Assembly (NCBI GenBank): GCA_965153355.1
Contig: OZ231128.1
Location: 38,564,001-38,628,000 of the forward strand
From: Flaccisagitta enflata
Taxonomy: Eukaryota; Chaetognatha; Sagittoidea; Aphragmophora
Length of the DNA stretch: 64,000 nt
Reading direction: 5' to 3'
In this document: positions 21,334 to 31,491 of the stretch, one piece after another
Position numbering within the stretch: the first letter of the stretch is position 1
Layout: every line of letters begins with the position of its first letter
Position numbers and translations under genes: made by a program
The notes under the pieces: generated by a model
What the model was told of the DNA's origin: nothing
Seen by the model: only the letters and a program-made list of their open reading frames with translations
Database searches by the model: none

Positions 21334-22355
21334 TTCCCTCCCCCCCCCAACACAGAGCAACATGAATGAGCGCTTTCAACTCGAGCGTGACGAATGGACC
21401 AAGGGACAGAGAGTTGCTTGTCCGCAACTAAAAAATTCCACTCCCTCGTCATTTGCGATTCCCATTATCCATTCTTTTCTAAACAGACCTCACCAAATAC
21501 TTTCTCGGATGTGATGGCAATTATTATTTCCACTACACTGGGGTCAACTATCAAGTCAAGTATCACGACGCAACATACAAGTGTTTGTCGGAAGGAGCTT
21601 CGCTTGTGTCCATCAATCGTCGGAAAACGCAAGAATTGCTGAGGGAAAATTACGGTGGAATAGCCAAATTGTGGTTGTCAGCCAACAATTTCAAAGACGG
21701 GAAGATATTTCGATGGGCATATGCCGATGGATCAACCAGAAGTATTTCCAATGAAACGAGCAACTGGAAGCCTGGAAAACCGCTCCTAAATCAAGACGAC
21801 CAATGCCTTATCGTAGAAAATGGTGACAAATGGGCAAACACTCGTTGCTCCAACCAACATCAGTTTCTTTGTCAGATAACCAATCCTGAAATAAACGGGG
21901 GTACGTTGTATAATCTAACAAGCGAGAATTGGCTTTCTTGACTGATGTGGGATTCAGGTAAAGGCAGATGTAAGGACATTGTCAGCTTGTCACTATGCCA
22001 CAGGCAAAAACAAAAAATGAAAGAAAATATCTTGGGGCTAGGGAAAAGAAATCTGTTTATTTTTCCAAGAAATATCAGGGAAGGAGGAAGAAACAAAATG
22101 TGACATCGGGTCCGCAAAGAAAATTGGACACCTCTTTCAAAACTCAGGTGGATTGGACATGAAATATGATGCAACGGACATGATGAGGTATGTAAAATGG
22201 TCAGATGAATTGGTCACTGGAATAAGCACTCTTCATGGCGTTATTGCTCAACTTAGTTTTTCACATAAAGATAAATAATTTTCATTCACAGATCTGCACA
22301 CGTTTGGATGACAAAGACCACTTGTCAAAATCTGATTTTTTCAAAACTGGATTGA
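19259..22355 (+). CDS. secreted protein with three C-type lectin domains
   Basis: Exons 19259-19352, 19795-20196, 20454-20882, 21487-21900, 22079-22187 and 22292-22355 join in consistent phase to exactly 504 codons including a TGA stop. The first four introns are phase 1. Exon 1 encodes a signal peptide (MMNIATFIWATLATLIAVG). Exons 2, 3 and 4 each encode one CTLD. CTLD1 has YWLAL, NWLENEPSN, CGWSDVSD and VICQ. CTLD2 has SIWLPL, NWAPDQ and VVCEK. CTLD3 has LWLSANN, WKPGKP, CSNQHQFLC. The EPN or QPD calcium/sugar motifs are not intact (EPS, APD, KPL), so classical calcium-dependent sugar binding is doubtful. Exons 5 and 6 encode a short tail with two cysteines and no recognised domain; they are the least certain part. 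One CTLD per phase-1 exon suggests duplication by exon shuffling. Confidence 0.85.
19572..19640 (-). mobile_element. ACGG-type element remnant
   Basis: AGTCGCATGCACAATTATTC then GTCAGTCGGTCCATCGGTCC. It is a decayed terminus within intron 1 of the lectin gene. Confidence 0.5.
20265..20318. repeat. (GT)n microsatellite in lectin intron 2
   Basis: Perfect GT run on the sense strand between exon 2 and exon 3 of the lectin gene. Confidence 0.95.
21248..21332. repeat. (TAC)n microsatellite in lectin intron 3
   Basis: About 28 perfect TAC units. A hairpin-type remnant (GAGTTGCTTGTCCGCAACT followed by AAAAAA, ending 21429) follows, so the tract probably belongs to a decayed ACGG-type element. Confidence 0.9.
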
Positions 22356-22662
22356 AAAGGGAATATACATCTATGGAGTTTACGTGCACATGACATGGCC
22401 TAGTGTACGCAAGGTGGATCATCTCACTAGGACGTGACCCAGAAACGTAAAGACACACAGATCTATCAACTTGCAACTGACTGACGGAAAAGACTAGTTC
22501 TATACTGGCTTTGGCATGAATAAAACATTAGACACTTAAGCTACAAAAATCGATTGATGGACAGACAAATGGCTGAGGTCAATAACTAGATGCTCTTTAT
22601 TCATTGTTGCAGGCATACGATTGCCTCGGACTTTTTCCTTAACGTCGGCGATCCTATCCAAA

Positions 22663-22806
22663 CAAGGCCGGATATACAGCAATCTAGTCGCGGATGGTTG
22701 GGCAGGAGCAGTGGTGCAAAAACCGCTTGCAATTTTAGAAATATTTCGGACGAACGGACGAACGGACCGACCGACACGGCAAGGTGTAGAGTCATGTGTC
22801 CACTAC
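22663..22806 (+). mobile_element. hairpin-ended ACGG element
   Basis: CAAGGCCGGATATACAGC, GGTTGGGCAGGAGCAGTGG, ACCGCTTGCAATTTTAG, GGACGAACGGACG, CACGGCAAGGTGTAGAGTC, decayed end ATGTGTCCACTACT. A further end remnant (GTGCACGCGACTAAGAATT) lies at about 22930-22948. Confidence 0.8.
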
Positions 22807-23006
22807 TAAAAATAATGAACAATATCCCCACTCGATTTCACGAATTTTTCTTTGTTTAGCCAGGGTTGAGTGTGGACTGGAGACTTTTACCCATACTTAA
22901 ATAAGAGGGCCTGACAAAGCAGGTTAAAGAGTGCACGCGACTAAGAATTACACATGAAATAGTTGTCGCATTATCCAAGTTCACATAACAGCAGCAACAG
23001 CTTAAA

Positions 23007-23188
23007 CAAAGCCGGATACACAGCTACCCCAGTCACGTGCAGGTGGGAAGGAGCAGTGCTTGAAAAAGTCACTAGGCCATCTGGGCAGGAGCAGTAAGCT
23101 CAAAAAGCTTAAAACGCCGAAAAAGTAAAAAGGGGACCAACCGACCGACCAGCCGACGGACTAACATAGCGGGGTGTAGCACGCGACT
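23007..23188 (+). mobile_element. hairpin-ended ACGG element
   Basis: CAAAGCCGGATACACAGC, TACCCCAGTCACGTGCAGG, CATCTGGGCAGGAGCAGTAA, an ACCGACCGACC run and the end GGGGTGTAGCACGCGACT. The left half of the terminal hairpin is deleted. Confidence 0.8.
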
Positions 23189-23895
23189 AAAAACAGACAG
23201 GCAGTCAACCAGACAGCATGAAATGCACTCACAGAAGAACATGCACTGAAAGAAAGAAACTCCCATTTACGACTTTTTTCCAGTCGGCGATTAGCCGCCT
23301 TTATTGGTAATCTTTGCTGAGGAATACAATCTCAGCAAATAGAATCTTTGATTGATGACTATGATGATCAATTCTAGTGCCTTACAGTCGTGCAAAACAC
23401 TTCATTGGATTTCAACTGCATGCAAAGAAATTTTACCATCAAATCTGACAGTTTAGGTTGTCGGCCAATGTAATTATGTAAACAAGAGTTACGGGATTAA
23501 AAACACAGAATATTGTCGTAAAAAGCAGTGACCACCGTAAGTGGAGGAAACGCCTAGTTGAATGACTAGTTGTTCAATACGTATGGAACTGATTTAGGTC
23601 AAAGATGTCTCAGTGTTCATTTCAGTCACCCCAGTTACAGACATCAGCTCTATTGATTTTGATCTCATGATATTTTTACAAAAGAACATTTTCGTTAATA
23701 CAACGCGGAACTTGGGAAAAAGAGAAATGTAAAGAAACATGTAAGTGAGCACCCTTGAGTATGCCATCAAAGGGTAAGTAAGTAGGATTACATTCTCTCC
23801 AGTTTCCTCCCATTTCCAGTGAAGTCTTGATCCCTGATATAAAATGAAATGTAAAACACTCGTTTAGCCCAAATCTGCAGTCAAAAATACTGAAA
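23189..23895. other. unassigned DNA
   Basis: No exon or repeat family was recognised with confidence between the two flanking elements. Confidence 0.3.
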
Positions 23896-24119
23896 CAAGT
23901 GACGCGGGGTCCCAATATCGTTGCGGATGGGTGGGCAGGGGCATCCAATCCCCATCCACACTCCAACACACCTCCAACACTCAAACATACACAAAAATTA
24001 CCGAAAACGCTCGTTTTCAACTTGATCACCATGACGGACAGACGGACCAACGGACGGACGGACGGACGGACGGACGGATGGACGGACAAAGCCTCTTATA
24101 GAGTTGCGTGTCCGCAACT
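23896..24119 (+). mobile_element. hairpin-ended ACGG element (GTGACGCGGGGTC subtype)
   Basis: CAAGTGACGCGGGGTCCC, ATCGTTGCGGATGGGTGGG, a CACTCCAACACACCTCC body, a CGGACGGACGG run, AAAGCCTCTTATAGAGTT and the hairpin GTTGCGTGTCCGCAAC followed by TAAAAA. This is the most complete copy of its subtype. Confidence 0.85.
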
Positions 24120-24149
24120 AAAAAGTCATCACAAAGAGTAATGGTTAAT

Positions 24150-24280
24150 ATGGCCGGATACACGGCCAGACAGTCGCGGACGGTTGGGCAGTGGCCGTAT
24201 TGCGAAAACCACTTGCAATCCAAAAATATTTGTGACGGACCAACCGACATGGCAAGGTGTAAAGTCGCGTGTCCGCGACT
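24150..24280 (+). mobile_element. short hairpin-ended element
   Basis: TGGCCGGATACACGGCC, GACGGTTGGGCAGTGGCC, GTGACGGACCAACCGACAT, GGCAAGGTGTAAAGTC and the hairpin GTCGCGTGTCCGCGACT. Same body as 22663-22806 but with almost no microsatellite. Confidence 0.85.
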
Positions 24281-24332
24281 AAAAATGCATTAAAATGCAC
24301 TATTTTTTTATAAGAATCACTATGGCAAAAAA

Positions 24333-24573
24333 CAAGGCCGGATACACGGCTACCCCAGTCGCGTGCGGGTGGGCAGGGGCTGTTTTTGAGGTCACTTGAT
24401 CATTTGGGCAGGAGCAGTGAGGCCAAAGACCGCAAAAACTCAAAAAGAGTAAAGTTTGACGGACGGACGGACGGACGGACGGACGGACGGACGGACGGAC
24501 GGACGGACGGACGGACGGACGGACGGACGGACGGACCAACAAAGCGGGGTGTAGAGTCGCGTAGCACGCGACT
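24333..24573 (+). mobile_element. hairpin-ended ACGG element with long GGAC run
   Basis: CAAGGCCGGATACACGGC, CCCCAGTCGCGTGCGGGTGG, GTCACTTGATCATTTGGGC, AGGAGCAGTGAGGCC, about 19 GGAC units, CAAAGCGGGGTGTAGAGTC and the perfect hairpin AGTCGCGTAGCACGCGACT followed by AAAAAAA. Reference copy for the subtype. Confidence 0.9.
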
Positions 24574-24901
24574 AAAAAAAGCTGGTTTCTGCTTAACGAT
24601 AGAATATCCATGACCGTTTGAAAGCTTTGCAAAAAATCTTCTTAATTCGACGTTTCTGGTCGTTGCAGCTTTATTCATTTATTGATGGCAAAGGTTTGAA
24701 GAAAAAGAATGCAAAAATTGATCATTTCATTTTTTTCCAATGGGCAATTTTAGACTTTCTGTTTTTGTCAATGATGCCACTCAGGATTCTCTCAATTTCC
24801 TGTTATCCATGAGCAAATTAAAGAGCTTCAAATTTTCTTACAATGGTGCCAAGAGCAAATTTCTAACTTAATGTGTTCAATTTTTTTGTTAGGATAAAGA
24901 T

Positions 24902-25546
24902 TAGCCTGTACTGAAATGACTAAAACCAAAAAAATCGAAATTCTACGAGCAGTTCATGTTGTGGAGCTGTCTTGGGCTTCTATTGTCATCATTTTCAGCT
25001 TTTAAAGTTTACATCTTGCTTTCCGCGCCTTACCATGAACTTCCCATGGGTCAATAGAAAACTAAAAATTTCAAATTGCTCAAATCAAAATTTTGACTGC
25101 AGATTTGAAATCTGCATGAAAATCTGTCTATTGAAAGTGCTTTTCTTTTTTCAAAATTCCTTCGGGATCATTATCAAATTTAAGGCTTAAAATATTTAAA
25201 AAGGTAAGTTCAATGATTTTACAAAGAAATCAAAAAGAAAGGTATGTTTCGCGATATTTGACAGCACTTTTGACCACCTTCTAATTGGAATATCAAAAAA
25301 AGGAAAACACTTTCAATTGACAGTTTTTTCTGCAGATTCCAAATCTACAGTCAGAATTGGAATTTAAGAGCTTTGAAATTTTGGATTTCCTACAGGGGTA
25401 GGGTTTATGGAAGGTAAGGCGCGGCCACCTAAAAGTAGAATTTCAAAGCCAATATTGATTTCAATAGAAGCCTGAGACAGTCCCACAACATAATCTGCTT
25501 GTAGATTATTAATCTTATTGCTTTTTTTTCATTTAGGTACAGGCTA
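24902..25546. mobile_element. hAT-like MITE with 8-bp target-site duplication
   Basis: The left terminus TAGCCTGTACTGAAATGA (24902-24919) is mirrored by TCATTTAGGTACAGGCTA (25529-25546), 16 of 18 positions matching. The element is flanked on both sides by exactly ATAAAGAT (24894-24901 and 25547-25554). An 8-bp duplication is the hallmark of hAT-superfamily insertion. The 645-bp interior has no transposase-like frame, so it is non-autonomous. Confidence 0.88.
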
Positions 25547-25918
25547 ATAAAGATGAACCATGAAAATCACATATAGAATTTTCAAAATTTTTGACCACCC
25601 GTCTTCATCCTAATGCCATTTCTAGATGGATAGAGTTAGGACATCCAGCATTTGAAAGATCTTTTGCAGAACTTCAAAATGGTCATGGATTTTACTATGA
25701 TTTTCTGATTGCTTGGATGTGAAATACCGACAAACAAGTAGTCTGATTTTTTTTTGCAGTAGTTAAAAAGCGCGCTAAGAATGATTTAGTTATTTTTATG
25801 TTTCTAATTTACACACCATCAGGAGTCAGTAGTCACTTAGCAACGATCATTCTACCTCAACTCATTATGTGTAGTGTAGTGATGTCTGTTTTGTTTATTA
25901 TTATTTCTATGTATTTTT

Positions 25919-26038
25919 AGGTGCGACAAGGCACCTCTATAACTGGCTGTGTCTGTCGGCCGGTCGGTCGGTCGGTCTGTCGGTAACGCCATCGGTCGAC
26001 GATCCAATTGTCGCGCCATATTGGCCTACTTGGCCTCG
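25919..26038 (-). mobile_element. short GGTGCGAC hairpin element
   Basis: AGGTGCGACAAGGCACCTCT hairpin, AACTGGCTGTGTCTGTCGG, a GGTC run, GTAACGCCATCGGTCGACG, CCTACTTGGCCTCG. Same type as the elements at 54352 and 56549. It lies about 100 bp beyond the last recognised exon of the receptor gene. Confidence 0.8.
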
Positions 26039-26138
26039 TTTGTCTAACGATTTGATTTTCCATTGTGGAAATTGGGCCGAGAAAAAGGTATCTAGCGTCT
26101 ATAGATGAATTGATAATAAGGATTAAAAAAAAACTCAC

Positions 26139-28244
26139 TTCAGGCAGGAATTTGAAGAGGAGGTCAAAGAGAACGATAACCACAAGTTCTCCAAGGATAA
26201 CGACAATAGGAAACATAACAAATTTGTAAATTCTTCTGTGATGACGAACTTGTTTCTTGTCTTCTTTCTCTCGACGGATAGAAGATGCTTGAAAGCGTTT
26301 ACTGCCTCCTACTCGACAATGAAATGTTCTTGAGGAATTCTTTATAAGTCATTTGCAGTTCCACGTCTCTATGGTCCGCGATGTCGATTGGTTAGTCCGT
26401 GGGTCCATTCATCGGTAACACTTTTCCTCTTTAACGTTTGTAAAATATTTTCAATTTTTGCCCCTGCCTACCAACACGCGACTTGGTCGGCCTTGTATCA
26501 GGCCTTGTTTTTTTAATTCTTTACCGTCCCCTTCTGTATCATTTGGGTTGCATAATTTTATAAGCTTATCAAGCGCAGGCGAATTACAGGTATTGGCTTT
26601 GTTTCTTTGAGGAGAAGACCAAGGCCTGGTGTCCTGCACACAGCACAGTATGTCAGTGACAACCCACCGTTCTATCCGGGATCAATTATCAATATGGCTG
26701 CTCTACCTCCCATTCAATTCGTCCCTCAGCAGTCAAAAACCCACATTGTTAGAAATAGATGTAGGAGACTTCGGGTGCTAGACAGACAAGTCCAACTTTT
26801 CTTCAATATCACTTACCGAGAGCCTTCTTTATGCTCACAATCCAGAAGAGGGAACAACCAAGCATGATGACCAAAAACCAAAAATGGATGCCAAAGTCAA
26901 TGACGTGCAACGCGAACGATGACAGTTTGTGAGTGTCACGTACGTGCACGTGATTGTCATTCTTTGTTTCGTTGCGCGCGTGAAGATGGTTCACCACGCG
27001 GGGAAATGCCGTCTTGAGAAGAGAGGGGGAAAAATAAAGCGAGTAGATCAGATTTTAGTATTGATGAAGAATGGCTATGGAAAACATCCTAATTGAAACA
27101 TGGGTAATATGTCAATTAATGGCAACTTTTGTGGCAGTTAAAGCGATAACCGGTGTTTTTCCCTCATTAGGGAGGGATTTGATTGATTGAGCAGTGCTTG
27201 TTTTTTTTAGGATAGGAATGAAGAAGTACGTCAGAATCAGCTGTTTTGCACATTTCTAACGTTTCCGTAACCCGACCAACCAACCGACAGACAGATGGAC
27301 ATGACCTCTTATAGAAGTGCGAGGACGCACCTACAAAGGCATACTTTTGGAATGAGTTTTAAGACGGTGCCGATTTGCGAGACGAAAGCCAAAAGGAGTA
27401 GAACTGTCAGAGTGAAATTGAGACGAACTCTGAATTTGCCGTTGCCACTCGTCGTTTTGTTGTGTGAAATCGGGTGACATATCATCAAGTAAGACTCTCG
27501 CGTGAATGCAGCGATCGACAAGAAACTGAGACGGCGTATGAGAAAATGAAATATAAGAAAATGAATCGAGGTCGTTGGGTGAACGTCGAGTGCGTCGGCA
27601 TTTTTGTAGAAGTCGGACAGACAGACAAACATTCTTTATAAAGACCTTTGAAATTGAAATAGAAATTTATTACTTCAATTTTCTTCTCTAATTTCTAAAA
27701 CATGAAGAAAAACGCAAAAAAAAGCCTTTAAAACGACTTTGTGATGGCCCGACGAACCGACCAACGGACTGAAGAGTAGCTTGTATAAATGCATAAACAG
27801 CCAAAAAATTGTTTTCTTCATATCGGATGGTTTTATTTTCCTTTCTCATTGTACGAAGCCGGAATTTTGATGAAAACATATGTCTAGTAGCCTAAGGATT
27901 GCGGCACTGAGATCTGGCTTGTCTCGGGTGGTGCAGTATCTGAATGGGATGCCCCTTTTCCCTGATCTGAAATCAAACCAAAATCTCAAGCTTTCAAGTC
28001 TTCAACTTCTTAGATGCGTTCTCTTTGTGGATTTGCCCGCCTGTTGGCCCATCGCTCTGCATCGGTAACGCCTGTGCCAAAAACGCATCTCTCTTGAAAG
28101 GCTCTTGAAAGGCTTGTGTTTTGAAAGGCTGGTTTGATGGTCTTTTATTTTCTTTCTTTCTTTCTTTCAAGAAAACGACTTCCAAGGCCCGAGAAATGTA
28201 AATGCTTAGTGAGTCGGGTCCATTGTCAGGCATCTCGCTATTTT

Positions 28245-28316
<72 letters not shown>

Positions 28317-29212
28317 TTTTTCTTCCTTTCCTTTTCTATTTTTTTATCCTAGAGTCTCAGCCCGACAGACTTCCCAGCCAGACAGATAGGGCTGTCCATG
28401 GACCGTCTGGATGTTCTTTCTCCTACACCGATGGGGTCTAGTCTATTGGCTCATTTCTCGGTCATTTTGAAGAAGAAGTATCGCACTTGATTTTCCCGAA
28501 AATTCCGCCAGAGCAAACTTTCAATCGGCGAGTTGATATTAGGCTCTAAAACACCCCTAACCCTAACACTAGCCCTAACCCTAACCCTAACCTGATCCCT
28601 AAGACTATCCCTGACCTTATCCCTAACCCTAACACTAACCCTACCCCTAACCCTAACTCGTTTCCCGCTTTTGAGTTATTGACCGCTAAAAACAAAAGAC
28701 AAAAGGATGTTAACTCTCCTACTACGAGACCCATTTGGGTCCTGTAATTTCATGAATTGCATTCTACCTTTCTGCTTTCAAACCTGAACGACTTTAGAAA
28801 GTGAGCGAAAAACAACCCGATTTTCTTGACAGGGGAATAACTTGGATCAAACACTTCTTGTTTGTTGGTAGCGAGAATATCCACCACGTAATCTTGATAA
28901 ACTTCCGGAATTCCCAATTTCACAAAGTAAAATATCATCACTGCAAAAAGAGTTTTTAATCTAGAAAGATGAGTTGGAAAGAAGAAATTTTATGCAAGAA
29001 AGATGAGTTGGAAAGAAGAAATCCTAAGCAAGAAAGATGAGTTGGAAAGAAGAAATTTTATGCAAGAAAGATGAGTTGGAAAGAAGAAAGGAGCAAGAGG
29101 AAAAGGAAAAGAAAGTCGGCAAGATCGAAGGGAAAATGGGAAAGATCGGGTAACCCAGGGTAACAATATCGTTGCAGACAGGTGGGCAGGGGTGCACACC
29201 CCCCCTAACATG

Positions 29213-29297
<85 letters not shown>

Positions 29298-30167
29298 CCA
29301 ACTGCGTGTTTTCAAACTTTTCAACACGAGCATCGCGGACCAACAGATCGGCGGACCGACAGATAAACAAAAGTACAAAACCTTCAACCTGTATATGGAT
29401 CGGAGTTGCGTATCCTCAATCAATAAAAAGTTCAAACCTACAAAGATTTAAAGAGAACACGAATTCTAACCGGATAACAAAGAAGCGAGGTGATGCACAA
29501 CGACGAAAACGCGTTGATATCCTTTGAGAAATTTTACCAACGGCCAAAAGAGAAGCAAAGTCAAAATGAGGACGAGGCCAAGCAGAATCGGCTCCACCAT
29601 CTCATTCTTCAGCTTCAGCGCTTGGAAACTCGAGTCAAACGTGGAAATCAAATCCAAATAACTCATCCCGGCGAAGGGTTCCGTTGTTGATGTTGTCGTT
29701 GTTGTTGTCGTCGTCGTCGTCATCATCAATTGACCGCTATTTCCGGATGAATGGGGGCCGTAAGTGTTACCACCTCCACCACCACCTTCACCATCACCCA
29801 CTTCTTTCTCCTCGGGACCACCTTCTTCTCCGTTTCCACCATACATGTGTTGGCAAAATTGTTCGACGCCGATTTGAATGTATTTTTCGCGAAACTTGAT
29901 CAAAGTCGAAGAATCTTCGTTGGAAGGGTATCCCAGAATTTGGTGAAGTTGTTCGCGAAAGATCGACTCGAACATTATGCCGCATGATGCTTGAAATGCG
30001 TTGCCATCGTCTACGTTGTCGCCGATGGTAGAGGCGGCGGAAGCGGTGGCGGAGGCGGCGGAAGCGGTGGCGGAGGCGGCGGAAGCGGTGTAGATGGCGG
30101 TCGCTGTCGAGACCGAAGTGCTGATCGCGTCAGCGTTAGTGGTTGGGATGTCAGTGACGCCACCCAT
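26139..30167 (-). CDS. divergent rhodopsin-like GPCR (TM1-TM6; 3' end not found)
   Basis: Minus-strand exons 30167-29471, 28940-28784, 27525-27345, 27012-26817 and 26308-26139 join in matching phase to 467 codons with no stop. The long N-terminus is Ala/Ser/Thr-, Gly- and Thr-rich (residues 1-190). Membrane segments follow in class A order. TM1 is ILLGLVLILTLLLFWPLVKF and TM2 is VFVVVHHLASLLSVMIFYFV. TM3 ends SIAAFTRESYLMICHP, which aligns with the family's DRYxAIxxP but reads ESY, so the conserved Arg is replaced by Ser. TM4 is NFTLTVLLLLAFVSQIGTVL, TM5 is HFWFLVIMLGCSLFWIVSI, then a basic third loop (KKQVRHHRR) and TM6 FPIVVILGELVVIVLFDLLF without CWxP. The usual TM3 cysteine is not seen. 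TM7 (NPxxY) was not located left of 26139. The exon 1 donor (GTTAGA) and the last acceptor are the weaker sites. Ligand unknown. Confidence 0.75.
26385..26507 (-). mobile_element. ACGG-type element fragment
   Basis: GGTTAGTCCGTGGGTCC, GGTAACACTTTTCC, CCCCTGCCTACCAACACGCG, CGGCCTTGTATCAGGCCTTG. Only the body and the GGCCTTG end remain; the hairpin is gone. Confidence 0.65.
27267..27332 (+). mobile_element. GGTGCGAC-type terminus abutting a splice donor
   Basis: ACCCGACCAACCAACCGACA, ACCTCTTATAGAAGTGCG and GAGGACGCACCT form the hairpin end of the family. It stops about 12 bp from the donor (GTATGC at 27344-27339) of receptor exon 3. Confidence 0.65.
28167..28250 (+). repeat. dispersed repeat, copy 1
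   Basis: AAGGCCCGAGAAATGTAAAT, GCTTAGTGAGTCGGGTCCA, TCTCGCTATTTTTCTTTC. The same string recurs at 30421-30512. Both lie around the receptor gene, in its intron 2 and upstream. It is followed here by a long CTTT microsatellite. Confidence 0.8.
28242..28318. repeat. (CTTT)n microsatellite
   Basis: About 19 perfect TTTC units. It may have grown from the TCTTTC end of the repeat at 28167-28250. Confidence 0.95.
28550..28665. repeat. interstitial telomere-like repeat
   Basis: CCCTAACCCTAACACTAGCC-type units with CCTTATCCC variants, followed by TTGACCGCTAAAAACAAAAG. That tail resembles the ones after 3955 and 31280. It lies in receptor intron 2. Confidence 0.8.
28970..29095. repeat. 35-bp tandem repeat (GCAAGAAAGATGAGTTGGAA)
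   Basis: Four consecutive copies of AGAAAGATGAGTTGGAAAG followed by AAGAAATTTTATGC. A local tandem duplication in receptor intron 1. Confidence 0.9.
29158..29376 (+). mobile_element. ACGG-type element with (CA)n core
   Basis: CAATATCGTTGCAGACAGG, TGGGCAGGGGTGCACACC, a (CA)n run at 29214-29295, GCGTGTTTTCAAACTTTTC, then GACCAACAGATCGGCGGACC. Same subtype as 23896-24119; the terminal hairpin is lost. Confidence 0.75.
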
Positions 30168-30420
30168 CGCGGAAATTCCGAGAACCGGTAACTATCAGAT
30201 TGTGGAACACCGCCCAGAATATGAATTAAAGCTTTTATGAAGACGAAAATGTTTGTACATGAGTATCAAATTGGATAATGCAATTGATTTTCTTTTATGT
30301 CAAAAAACAATTTGGCTTTTGTTTTTCGGTAAACTTATAGAATCTCGTTTTCGTTTCACATCCATTAGACCCTTACTCTATTCAATGACAATAAAACTGC
30401 TCCTCCCATGGCAGATTTTA

Positions 30421-30512
30421 CGGAAGAAAGAAACGAAACGACTCTCAAGGCCCGAGAAATGTAAATGCTTAGTGAGTCGGGTCCACTGTCTGACCTTTCG
30501 CTATTTTTCTTT
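30421..30512 (+). repeat. dispersed repeat, copy 2
   Basis: Matches 28167-28250: CAAGGCCCGAGAAATGTAAA, TGCTTAGTGAGTCGGGTCCA, TCGCTATTTTTCTTTC. The CTTT expansion is absent here. Confidence 0.8.
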
Positions 30513-30734
30513 CTGCCTTTTTTCCAATGCATAGGGAAAAAAAGATGAAAAAAGAATCATTCCCATTGTAATGGAAATTCCGTCTATGCTGTGGTCTTTG
30601 ATAGTGAAAAGAAGCTTGGTAACCAGCTTTTATTCTGAGAACAAAGAGGAAATACTAAGCGGTTATGCCATTGTTAGTGAATACTGTTGCAATATTTAAG
30701 TAGGTGAGTTACTGTACAGGCTTCTGTCAGTTTT

Positions 30735-30960
30735 TTTTTGGTCTTTGGCCTCACTGCTCATGCCTAAATGCTTTAGTGAACTTAAATATGGCACCTGCAC
30801 ACGACAGGGGTATCTGTCTGTCTATCAACCTAGTTTTAACCCATATCCCAGCCCCTAGGCCAAAATCCAAGCCTCAAGGCCCAAATTCCATCTTTAAGAC
30901 CCAAATTCCAGCCCAAAGGTTTAAATCATAGCCCAAAGGTCCAAATCCCAATTGCTAGAA
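30735..30960 (-). mobile_element. ACGG-type body fragment followed by CCCAAATCC minisatellite
   Basis: TTTGGCCTCACTGCTCATGC, AGTGAACTTAAATATGGC, then about six units of CAAGGCCCAAATTCCAGCC. The second part is the core of a GGCAGCGG-type element whose end (GGGCCACTGCTCTGCTC) is at 31019-31040. Confidence 0.65.
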
Positions 30961-31199
30961 GGAGGAGAAGGAGAAAGTTTCTCATATGTGTGAAAGCATA
31001 GGTCATCGACCCTTTCAGGGCCACTGCTCTGCTCCTTTCCTCAACTTCATTCACAACCTACTTTGGCAGGGCACGGGTACCGCTGACCGGTAATCATAGG
31101 GAATTCACTCTGGTGCACTTGTTTTTTCCCGCAAGGGCATATCTTTAATTCAAGCGCACTCGAGTTAAAACATACAAAACCAAGTCCACACCTTGCCCT

Positions 31200-31285
31200 A
31201 AATCTGTCTATAACCCAACCCTATCCCTAACCCTAAAACCCACCCCATCCCTAACCCTAACCCTAACCCTAACCCTAATCCTAAA
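31200..31285. repeat. interstitial telomere-like repeat
   Basis: Five perfect CCCTAA units within degenerate sequence, followed by AAAAACACTTTAAAACAAAA. This is the third copy of the shared tail. Confidence 0.85.
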
Positions 31286-31384
31286 ACACTACCCGCGTAA
31301 AAACACTTTAAAACAAAAGACACGGATTGAAATCCCTATCGTGATCCCGCTGACCAACTAACGCTTTGGCGACTATTTACTTTT

Positions 31385-31491
31385 TTGGCATTTTTGAGCT
31401 CACTGCTCTTGCCCAAATGCTCCAGTGACCTTCTCTATCACTGCCCCTGCCCACACGCACGTAACTAGGGTAGCCGTGTATCTGGCCTTGT
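31385..31491 (-). mobile_element. ACGG-type element fragment
   Basis: GAGCTCACTGCTCTTGCCC, AATGCTCCAGTGACC, CTGCCCCTGCCCACACGC, GGTAGCCGTGTATCTGGCC, TTG. Corresponds to the left half of the 24333 subtype in reverse. Confidence 0.75.

Noticed and set aside
23676-24089. Candidate TM7 exon of the GPCR because it contains NPTY
   Set aside because: The surrounding residues are not hydrophobic and part of the frame lies in an ACGG-type element.
24450-24540. GGAC repeat considered as a CRISPR-like or satellite array
   Set aside because: It is a tetranucleotide run inside a defined mobile element; there are no spacers.
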